A stretch of DNA of 64,000 nt, taken from contig NC_092182.1 in NCBI RefSeq assembly GCF_043641665.1, forward strand, positions 19,085,241 to 19,149,240, given 5' to 3'. Below the pieces are notes generated by a model. It ran no database searches. It was not told the DNA's origin and saw only the letters and a program-made list of their open reading frames with translations. Positions 13,780 through 24,700 of the stretch are shown piece after piece (position 1 is the first letter of the stretch; the number at the start of each line of letters is the position of its first letter). The stretch is from Enoplosus armatus (Eukaryota > Chordata > Actinopteri > Centrarchiformes > Enoplosidae). Made by a program: the position numbers and the translations under genes.

Positions 13780-14258
13780 CAGGGGTGGAAGGAAAATAAG
13801 TAGCTTAACTCAAGTGCTATACTTACGTACAATTTTGTGGTAATTTGCTTGATACTTGATACTGTACTTTATTTCAGAGGCGAATATTATACTTGCAACA
13901 GCTGTAGTTGTAAGTTTTCAGATTAAGACACCCAATGCATGATCAAATTCTAAAATTGGATGCATTGTTAGATTCAACAGTATATAAGGTAGTTAAAATT
14001 AACTCCATCTTGACCAGTAAACGTGTATATGCATCAATAATATTCAAATACTACTTTATGAAATAATAAATAAATAAATAAATAAAGTAAATTATACAGG
14101 TAGTATTATTAATAGTAAAGTACTATTATGTTAAATAATACTTTTAGTGTATTTTACTATCAGTACTTATGTGCATTGTGAATGCATAACTTTTATTTTT
14201 CCATTGTGGTATTACTCCTTTTACTTCAGTAAAGATGCGAGTACTTCTTTCACCACTG
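13780..14258. mobile_element. MITE-like element (family D) with terminal inverted repeats
   Basis: The left end is CAGGGGTGGAAGGAAAA and the right end is GAGTACTTCTTTCACCACTG, imperfect inverted complements. ACTTAAG/TACTT-type motifs near each end match the family D fragment at 11645. The interior is AT-rich and non-coding and includes an (AATA)n stretch near 14067-14087. It ends about 350 bases before the cttnbp2nl promoter. Confidence 0.6.
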
Positions 14259-14599
14259 CATCCTATAGGCTGTCCAACTGTAAACCATAGTAATGAATCA
14301 ACATTTCAAATAGTCACTACAGATTCAGGATTAGTATCACAAGAGATGACAAGGCCAGTACAACACTGTACAAAAGTGCAATAAAATTACAATGTCGGAC
14401 CACAAACAAACCACAAGTCCTGTTTTAACATTTTATCCAGTAAAATACCTGTAAAGTCATTTAAACCGCTGTTGAAAGTCTTCACGTCCCATACGAAACT
14501 CTTTCAGAAGAGGCAGAAACTCCAGAAATACTAAACAAAGAAATCCAACCAAAATCCAAGAGGTGGGACGTCACTGTCCCTGCCTCCTTTTCCCAGAAG

Positions 14600-14700
14600 C
14601 TCGTCTCTCATTGGTCAGCGCCCAGAGCTCTGCCTCGTCCATTGGCTGGCTTCGCGGTCAGTTAGAAGGGCGCTTGGCCGTCCAGTGTTCCGCTGCGTCG
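14600..14700 (+). promoter_or_regulatory. cttnbp2nl: cttnbp2nl promoter with two inverted CCAAT boxes
   Basis: Two ATTGG pentamers (reverse CCAAT) start at 14610 and 14641, exactly 31 bp apart. They lie in a locally GC-rich stretch directly upstream of the first exon. A pair about three helical turns apart is the classical arrangement for NF-Y. No convincing TATA box is seen. The transcription start is inferred to lie roughly at 14650-14700. Confidence 0.5.
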
Positions 14701-14792
14701 GGACCAGAGGACAGAAATCAAGTGAAACAAATCTTCTGACAGGAGAAAAGTTCATGCTGGAGTTTTCAAAGACCTCAGAGGGACACATGAAG
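14690..14792 (+). other. cttnbp2nl: cttnbp2nl 5' exon, mostly untranslated (left boundary approximate)
   Basis: The donor ACATGAAG|GTAAGAAG is at 14792/14793, close to consensus. ATG codons at 14754 and 14787 are open and in phase with the main start if this exon joins 17738 directly, giving a possible 17-residue N-terminal extension. The ATG at 14754 has T at -3 and C at +4 (weak context), so the start at 17750 is preferred. Assignment to this gene is by position, strand and splice signal. Confidence 0.5.
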
Positions 14793-17737
14793 GTAAGAAG
14801 ACCTACAGAAAACATGTTCGTGTTGGCGGCGTGAAGCAGGAGGCGATAATTTGCGGTGTTTTACCGTGTTTACACTTTTGGTCCAAAAGAAAAGAAAAAA
14901 TGATGTAGCCAAAGTAGTGAAGGCTACAGGCCGAGCCGCTCGGACTGCATCTTCTCAAGATCAAATGACACGAAGATGCGTTTTGTTCGTGCAAAAATAC
15001 ATATGACTTTTATTATGACTAAAGATATGGGCTATTCTTATCAAACATCAAAGAAGAAAAGCGATGACCGCTTCATCTTCATCATAGTGTTATAGCTACT
15101 GTTGTTAAATAACGCCTGTGTCAACTCCAGTTAAATGTATATGTTTTTAATACGTTTTTAAGACTAGGATGCATCAAAGCCAGTAGGTAGCACGCTGAGT
15201 GAGTGAGTAAGTGGCCTACACAAAAAATAGGTTGGCCACCAAATCCAATTTACTATCCAGACATGCTGCTTCTGGTCAGCCAACCTGATTACCACAACAA
15301 GGAAATTCAGCAGACCTCTCAGGCTGCACTCCCCCTCAGTTAACCCTCATTTCATGATAAGGTTTGTGGGCCAAAGAGGTTTCACTGTCTGTGACATTGT
15401 ATTTCCCCCCCACCTCCCTTCCCAGTAAAACCAGCTGGAAGATGATGTGAGGGAAGATGTGGAAAAAGTTTCATACACTGAAAAAGTTTCGCATGTAATC
15501 GGACATGCTCATTGCACATTGTTAGTGTAACTGTTGCAGTGATCCAGCATGAGCAGCTGACTTAGAAACTGTCCTCAAGACTAAGAAAAGGGGATTTTTT
15601 ATGGACTCAGATATGATTTGGGTGAAGGAGGTTAATTTTCCACTTATACAAGCAGCCACTCACAAACCGAGGGCCCCTTTGTACTGGAGCAGGGCATATG
15701 TTTTTGCAGTAAAAGCTTGCTACTATGTGTTTTTAATGAGTTTACAGTGTTGCAGACGAGGCACATGGCTAACCAGGCTTAAAACAAACTCGGATAAAAA
15801 GGATTATGGACACAGGGCTTTCGTCATCGGGAGTGGAGCTACGAGAACGTGTGGGAATATTTGTATTTCCCATGCCATCGCTCGGTGTTTATACACCGAT
15901 TCTAACTTGGAGGTATTAGGTGAAATAATATTAAAATAATGAGGATCTAAACAAGCGTGGTGACACATGTAGGCTCCCGCTGGGTCAGACATTTCTCATA
16001 ACACAGCACACACTCTTCTCACAGTGATTACAGCGGCCTGTGAAATTAGCAAGCAAGCCTGTAAAACCAAAACCGAGGGGAGGTGTGTATGCTGTAGTTT
16101 AATTAGCATTTTACCCCTGTGGTTAAGCCGCAGAGCATGAGTGCTGGTGGAGGCAGAACTAAAAACACTGTGTGCCTTCTTTGTGAGAGGACGTTGCTGT
16201 AGGGATTTGGCTGTAGGCGCAGTTCACCAGGGTCATGGCTCATTCGTCTTCTTCTCACTTCTGCACACTCCTCTACATACGTGTCACAGTACATTTAAAT
16301 GCTGCAAAATACGCTCATTTGCCGCACAATTTTTCTCAATTAGCCACACTGTCACAGCAGTCGTCTTCAGGTTCCTCTGTTGCTGATGTTATTGAGGATG
16401 CCTGGGAAATATTGTCGCAACTAGCTCTGATATGAAAGGCCGGTGGCTCCTGTCTCTCATTATGCAACCAGTGCTCCAAGAGATCAGCTCACCCCCCTGC
16501 GAATGACTTCACGATGTGGAAAAGTTGTGGTGACCACAGAGCGCTCAGAGCCAAGCCCGGGCCTGTTGAATGAATGCTGGTCCAGGTGTGGATCACAGTC
16601 TAGTAAATAGCAGTGAGGGAGATTTTTCAGCCACATTTCAGAAAGAATATTTTTGTGATTCAAGCGAGGGTGTACTTCTGTTATTAAGTAGTCAGCCAGT
16701 GCAGCGTCCATCCTACGTGTCCCACATGATGACTCTCTTCTGAAAAGGATGCTTAGTGTAATAACATCAACAGCTTTGATCTCATTTCAAAGAAGGGCCC
16801 GCATACGTTCACTTGGCCAGAGTGCGGTTGGATGTTTGAGGTGCGGACACCGCAGGGCTTGTCAGCACAACCAACACAGCTGTGAGATTAGAGTGCAGAG
16901 ACACTACAAAGAGACCACATCACATTTCCAACACAAAATAACTGTCACAGTACCCATTATGAATGGAACACGCAGTGGGAAAACATAACAAAGCGATTTG
17001 ATTTTATCTTCAACACTGATCTTGAAAAGTTCAGTTAGTCAGCTTCAAGTATTTAACACAGATGATGGAACAGCTTGTATCCGTGTCTGATGATGAACAT
17101 GCCGACTTGGATGGTTGCCATGTTTGTTAGTTGTCATATTAGTTAGTTGTACTATTGAAGTTGTACATTTTGCTGTTGTTTAGGACGCCTGCTAACTCAT
17201 TTATTTTTAGAACAATAGGTGTATATCTTTACGTAATATTCGCAATATACATTTTGCTTAAGCAAACTTTAATAGATTTGTTATGTAGTGCACCTCTGAA
17301 CTACACCCAAAGTAAACTGTCTGGTTTCTCCTCATACTGAGGGAAAAATGTTACTACATATTTTGTACACTCCCAAGATAATAACCACATGTCCACATAA
17401 AGCTCATAAATCAGTAGGCTAGATCAGATAGATAAGATGTCTGTCTGAATGTCTGGTTTGTGGGAATTGGAAAAACATGGGGCTTTGTTTCAAGATGGAA
17501 TGAAATAATTGAGAAATCATTGTGGGAAAACAGTTTTCCTGGTTTATAGTTTCTCAGTGTTTCCTCTTTTGGAGTTGAATAATGATCTGATAGAATAAAT
17601 CAAGTACAGGTTAAAGTATTTCATTTTATGATTAAGAGTAATTTCAAGTACCACACATGTCCATTTGCATCATTATCAAAACAGTCAATCCAATTCAATT
17701 AAGTCAAGTTCTTCTCTTTCATCCTTTGCCCTCACAG
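14793..17737 (+). other. cttnbp2nl: cttnbp2nl intron 1
   Basis: Inferred 2.9-kb intron between the promoter-proximal exon and the first conserved coding exon. I see no other gene in it; open frames near 15601-16435 and 16749-17340 have no recognisable homology. Confidence 0.5.
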
Positions 17738-17749
17738 TCCCAGCTGAAT

Positions 17750-17842
17750 ATGGAGAGTTTGACCAAGCCAGAGTTGCTGATGCTTTTCAGCATCCTGGAG
17801 GGAGAGCTGGAGGCCCGGGACCTGGTCATCGATGCCCTGAAG
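17750..17842 (+). CDS. cttnbp2nl: cttnbp2nl coding exon 1
   Basis: The acceptor CCCTCACAG is at 17729-17737, so the exon begins at 17738 and the ATG at 17750. It encodes residues 1-31, starting MESLTKPELL, and ends CTGAAG|GTACCT in phase 0. Confidence 0.93.
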
Positions 17843-18678
17843 GTACCTATCAGTGGAGCTGGTAACATAATTATAACTTAAAGTGCAAAAAAACTCTTTT
17901 CAATATAAAACACTCACCCTCTCTTGGTTTGAAAAGTGGCTGTTTTGAGATACCATTTAATAGTGACAAGTTTTCACAACAGGGAAAAAGTATCCAGACT
18001 GTCAGAAGAAACCTTGCAAACCACAGCTGTAGCATATTGCCACATTGCTGCGTGCTTCTTTTTGTAGTTTGCACAGAGAGCTTCTTACATTGGTCACTCA
18101 TAACAAACTGTATGTGACAAATAAAAATTGTGGAAAGCAGACAAACATTATGCTGCAGCGGTGGTTTGGGACATTTCTGTGGACATTTTGATTTTGTGCT
18201 GTAAGAACTTTGCAACTGACATGAAGCTTATCACGGCCACAGCTCTCTGTGAAGAAACAAAACTACCAACTTTTAAAGCCAGTAGGAGTTGGGCCTGCAC
18301 AAACCTACATAGGTGGATGCCTGTAACATACCACAGCACATCAGGATCTGGCAACAAAATAAGGAGGAAAAAAAAACAGCTAAAACAATTAAGATTTAGT
18401 CTAAGTAACCCTGTTGATAGCATTAATTTCCTGTGAAAAAAGTTCACTGTATGGAAGCGACAAAGCCATGTGTCCATGAAGCTAATAGTCCTCTGGATCT
18501 ATCCAATTTGCTCGCAGCAAACTAGTGTCTGTGCCTCTGGAGAATGGAGTAAATCTCTTGGGGCTTTGTCTCATAAGTCATCCTTTTCATAAGTTTAAAT
18601 GAGTATCATCCCAGTGAATTTGAACACAAACTCAATTAGAAGTAGCCACAATGTAGAGCACACTCTCACTCACACACA

Positions 18679-18710
<32 letters not shown>

Positions 18711-21700
18711 GTCCGACACAGATCAGCTACTTCCAACCTTAGGATGTCTTACTTTGGCGGGATTAATGCTGCATTTTAATTAAAGGATTGTCAGGCTATT
18801 TTCCCACACTGCTGTGCTGTGTCCTGCAGACCTACATACTCAAGCTTCCAGTGACTATTTGGATGGATGGATGGCTTTAAGGATGTTTTGTCATTTATTA
18901 AAACAGTCGTAAACTTACTTCAGTAACAGTGTGTCTCTGTGACGCTGTTAATAAACCACAAACCTGAGATAAGCAGTGATGAAGCAACTTCATGACGCAG
19001 CATTTCTGCAAAAGATGCTCGTACCTTTCTGAAACATTTATACAAACACTGCGGACTTTATTCTCACCATTAATATTTGAGCTTTACAGCTGTTGTGCTC
19101 TCGGCATGCTATTCACTTTGCTGGTGTAAAATGCACCATTGAAAGAACAAACTGGAGAGGCAGCCAGCAAACTAGAGAGCAGCCGTCTAAGAGGGCCTAC
19201 TGCTGAATGTTCATGTGTTGTGTCTAGACCACATTCCTACATCTCTCCTGGGATCTGGCCATCTAAGGCAAGAAGAGTTACAGCACGCTGGGTGCCTGAT
19301 GACTCAATGTGAGCGAGAGTAGGAGTGAACAAATAAACATTGGCCTTAACTGGAGCTTGAGGGGAATATGGCTGTGCTTCTTTCATGGCACAAACTGTTA
19401 ACCCATTCAGGTCTGGGATTGGATCAATGCTGCAGTGTTAACTCTTACGCAGCTTTAATTAAGGGTATAATCACCGGCCTGTGGGAAATTCATTGCAGGG
19501 AGTAAGTGAGCACTGATCTCTTCTCTGAAGGATGCATGGCTTTCCAAAGGTGAAACACTACGTCATACCTTTCTGCTGTTCCACCGTTAAGGAATTGGAG
19601 ATGTGGAATCTTGGGTCTTGCCCTCACATGAAAATAAAAAATCTAAATCTAACTAAAATCAGCATGGCTCTATGGATGGCAGTGTTTTTCCGTTGGTCCA
19701 CCAGTTTGGTCCAGACGGAAATATCTCAGCAACTTTTGGATGGATTGCTTTTGTACAGACGTTCATGGTCCCCAGAGGATGAATTCTACTAACATTTTAT
19801 TCTGTCCAATACTTTGGTTTATGCCTCAGATATACTTTGTGTTTAGTGGTAATTAGCAAATGTTTGCATATTAACATTAAGATGGTAAACATTAAATCTG
19901 CTAAACATCAGCATGTTAGCGCGGTCATTGACTGAGTGAGTGTTGTTCCAGCTGTAAGACTGCACATGGACCGACAGTAAAAAGAGAAGTAGACTTAGTC
20001 ATGTTGCTCATCTCGGTCTTAACTGACGTGTCACTGCTACACTGAGTGTCATGTGAGAAATGTTTAGCTCAACCACAAATCACCATGGTAATAACACCAC
20101 TTTTCACTTCTTTGCTTTGCATGCCTTTGCTCATCTGGTTAGAAAAGTATGGGAACTGGCAAGTTTTCATGTGTAGTCTCCAGTCTCAGTGTTTCAGAAA
20201 TCTAACTTTCATATCAGTGATTTTCTACTGGATAGAGTGTAAGTGCAGGATGTGAGGTTAATGATGTGGTTTTTCTATGGTTCTCTATATTCAATTATGC
20301 AGAACTATCAATGGCATTCTAACTATCCGCTGCATTTTTCCCCTTGTGACTCACTTCTGCAGCTGCTCACGCTGTGGCTTTCAAAAGGAAGTTAGTCTCT
20401 GGCAACGCTCGTGTTTGGCTCACAAAGCCCTGCTGTGATCCAGTAGTCTCTTTGCTTTGGGAAAATAATATAAGTCTTTACTTTAAGTTAAAAGGGGACT
20501 CAAATATGGAAATGAGCCTTTTAATTAACTGTCAAGTTTGCATGGTGTGGTTGACTAGAGCTTCCAAATGGACATACTTCAAACAGGTTTACCTTGTGTG
20601 TTCGTTGGTAGTGGGGCAGCACTGAAGTAGAGAAAAATAGCCTTGTTTCTAGCTTCGAGGTGCATCAACTGATTGGATTCAGTGTCAGTTACTGTAGCAG
20701 TCGTCGTGTTTCATCCATGCGACTATAATGGACAGTATTCTTCAGATATCCATTTCATTTGCAGAGAATATTACGTGCATGCATGAGCATTTCAGGGCAT
20801 TTAGCAATCTGCCTAAGCAGCTCTGAAAAATATAGGACTCCGGGGTAACAAGTTCATATTTCACCTTCCCTCAGTATTACACAGATCTTGTCGCCAACAT
20901 TGCATGACTGTAAGAGTCCAGGCATGTGTCAGCAAAAGATAAGCTGGATTGGAACCAGTGCAGCAATGGCACAAAGACTGCTTCCCAAGCTCAAACTCAC
21001 AGGTTGCCAAGAACTGTAGCCAACAGACAAAAGCATGAATAATGGAGGTAGAGTGTGATGCATAGCAGACATGCTCTGAATGTTTATTGGTATTGTACAT
21101 GTACAGTATGATGTAATGTATAAGCTCTGGTAGATTTGGGTGTTAAGTATTAGGTAACGTTAGAAATGTGTTTCCTGTAATCCCTCTTTTCACGTCTTCC
21201 ACCCTCTCTACAGCAGTGGAGGACTGATGCAGAGGAAAACAGCCTCCCTTTGTGTTGTGGAAGTGCACGTCTGTATGTGCACTGAAGGGCTGGGGAGGGA
21301 GCTGAGAAAAGAACAGTCTGTGTTTATGAGTGAACTTTTGTAATAGGGGTCCTGTGAATGAGGAAAAAAATTAGAATTTAGGCCAATTATCAAGTTATGG
21401 AACATTGTGCAGATCGAATAAATAGGAAATAACAAGGGAACAAATCTCCTTGGAGAAACTTAAAGCAAAAAATCTAAATTAAGTATGTGTTTTCTTTGCA
21501 CGTTTCTGAATGTTTTCCTCCTGTTTAAGCAATGGCTTACTTTTTTTTCTGTTAGTATTGCATACAACTGCAGTTATAAAAGTCAGACTGAGTATATATC
21601 CTGGAGCAACGTAGGTGTCAAGAACGGAAAACCTGATCCAAGCTTATTTCATCTCCGACCGTAAAGTGACACATCAGAGCAGACAGTCATTGACGGGAAC

Positions 21701-24700
21701 AGGGATGGGCTGCAGGCCAAGTCTGTAGACAGATTTCTCTTTGAAGATTTCTCCTCAAAACTAGATATCTACCTTAGAAAAAAATCAACCCTAAAAAAAT
21801 TTGATAGTATAAAATCTTGCTCATGGTGTTCTATTTTAGTATTTATATAAATCACAAGTGTGAATTCAAAAAAAGATCTTTGGCAGACAGATGTGATGTT
21901 TTTCAACTTAATTAGATGTGAAACTCGTATTGTATAAACAGGACAAGGACTAAATGCCACATTCATAAGATTTTCTACATCGCACACAAGACTTTTGTTG
22001 AGGTGCTTTGTGGTCATTGGGCTTTAGATCGCGCCCACATTTGAGAGGCATTTTTGAATACTCCTGGGCGCCCCGTGTTTTCCTGTTTCACTCCTCCATG
22101 CTGTTTGATCCGCCTTCACACCGTCCTCAGTGGACTGGATCAAATAACAGCAGCAGAGCCTCGCAGCCTTGCCCTCCTCTCTCTGTACCAGATGAGCTAA
22201 TATTGTTGAAGATGACAATCACGAAGCCTATGATCTGTTGTGAAACACAGCTTGGACTGTCTCTGTCTGTAGACATCCATCGTCCCTCCCTGTGTTTCTC
22301 TAACTGGGAAAAACAATTAATTTGCTTTAATAAGGCCTGTTCAGTTCTCTCCTGTTCTGTTCTCCGATTATGGGTTTTGGTATTTTTAAGTGTTTTGTCT
22401 TCTTTCTCAGTGCTGCTTCTAGTTGCTTAACACAAATTTATCTTTGTACGAAATTGTCAGTCATGTCAGAATGCCTCGATTACAGCTTTTAAATCAATTA
22501 TATGCAGCCCTAGGAGATTATTCACAAATAATTTCTCTTGATAATAATAATAGGGATGCCCCTATCCAATACACACCTTATTAAACAGACCACATATAAG
22601 CCATGACGTGGCTGATCCACATTACATCCAATTTCTTCCTAATGTTAACTTACATTAAATTGCCCATGCAGTAACGTATATCCATTTTAAATTTGGGAAA
22701 AAGAAAGTACTGGTATTGGATCAGTACTCGGTATTGGCTGATACTCTGAGCTGAGGTGTTGAAACCGGTGCTGGAAGACAAAAGGTTGGATCGGTCTATC
22801 CCCAGTTAAAATAGCAGTAGTTCTACTCTAATATAGTGCAGTTTGGGAGGGGTCATGGTATATCTGTGTGCTCAGCTATAACACCCCCACACACACACAG
22901 TCAGCACTTACAGGCCCTGCATGAACAGTGAATGGGCTGAATATTGCTCTGCAGGCCCATCCACACTCTTGACTACACTTTAAACTTCTCAAGTAATCTT
23001 GGTATCAGTCATCAGGAGCTCTGTCCTCACCCTGCCAGAGAGGATACTGTTCTCTCTAATCTTTTGATCCTCTTTTGTTGAAACCTCACTAAGACACATC
23101 GCCAGCTCTGCTCTAGCCCCCCCCCATTCTCTCTCTCACTTCAGCCCCTTTTCACGGCAGGCCCAAAGGCATCTGCTGAACCTGAACTGTCTTGCTGCTA
23201 TTATCCCTCCTTTGTCATGAGTTTAAACAGAGAACAGGTCTGTCTTGGCCATAGCCCAGTCCAGAGCAGCTGTCCTGCTAAAGATAGACAGACACACACC
23301 ATCTGTTGCTCCTTCCTCCTGCTAGCACGCTCTCTCTATCTTGTATTTTTATGCATTTCCTCTCCCTCTCTTCCCCTTCTTTCATCTACAGCTCATTTAC
23401 CACTAGAGATATTGATCATGGTGTGTGGAACACAGTATTCGATTTCCTGTTTAATGGGAGAGAAATTACAGCAGCATGTGTTAACTAAAATCATAACTGC
23501 CAGTGATTATAACTATCAAATGTGGTTTTTTTTGACTGAATGTTAAAAACTGCTTAAATTAATTGCAACTAGGGTTAGATGTGACCAATCCATTGTCTAG
23601 AAACTTTGAAGACCAACATGTATACGCTGGTGCTATTCCTAGTTTGCAATTCGAGGTAGAAGGTCGACTAAGTGGAGAAAAAAAGGGCTGTGTTTGCATC
23701 TCTGAGGCTTCACACAGAAGTGCTTTGAGCTAAATTCATAAATTTCTAACATGCTCACAATGACAATGTTAACATGCTCATGTTCAGCAAGTAGTAATAT
23801 TTACCAGTTTAATCAGCTTAGTTTGGCATGTTAGCATGCTAACATTTGCTATTTGGCACTAAACACAAAGTACAGTTGAGGCTGATGGGAATGCCATTAC
23901 CTTTGCAGGTATTTGGTCAAAAACCGAAGCGTTAGACAAATTAAAATTTTGCCTGATGATGGCGCTAGGTGAAAAGTCAGAAGATCACCAAAGGTATTAC
24001 ATGAACAGACATGAACGCGTCTACAAAATTTCATGGCAATCCATCCAATAGTTGAGATATTTCACTCAAAATCAAATCGTACATAATCAAGTCAATTGGA
24101 TTAAACCTCTGGGGAATCTGAATGTCTGTACCAAATTTCATGGCAATGCATTCAATAGTTGTTGAGATAATTCAGTCTGGACCAAAGTGTTGGACCGACC
24201 GACAGACATTGTCATTCGTAAAGCCATGTTGCTAACATGGCTAGAAATCCCTTTGAAAATGTATATACAGGAGTCAGCATCCAATAACAGCTTGGACTCG
24301 GATCGCTTTTCTGGCTTGTCAAATTTGTCTAAGAAGACTCAGACACTACAAAAACATTTGTGCAAAAGCATAAATAAGCCAAGCCATTCCACTCATTAAC
24401 ATTTATACCACATAACCTGCAGACCACAAACATACTGTAACCAGTTAATCGATCTGTCTCCCTCTCAGTGCCTCCTCTCACTCTTCTCTTCCCATCTCCA
24501 CAGGCCCAGCGTAAAGAGCTGTTTATCCAGGAGCGCTATGGCAGGTACAACCTCAGCGACCCCTTCCTGGCCTTGCAGAGGGACAGTGAGGCTGTCGGGG
24601 GCCAGAACAAGGACCCGGGCTCCACCTCCAACCCTCTGGTGGTTCTCAAACTGGTGGTGAGCCACTGCAGGAGGATGCAGGAGAAGATGTTGGCCCAGCT

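Larger units (their letters stand above)
17843..24503 (+). other. cttnbp2nl: cttnbp2nl intron 2 (6.7 kb)
   Basis: It has GT at 17843 and CACAG at 24499-24503. It contains a CA microsatellite (18670-18710), two family A copies (19661-19928 and 23699-24242) and a likely interspersed repeat (22551-22802). No embedded gene is seen on either strand. Confidence 0.8.
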
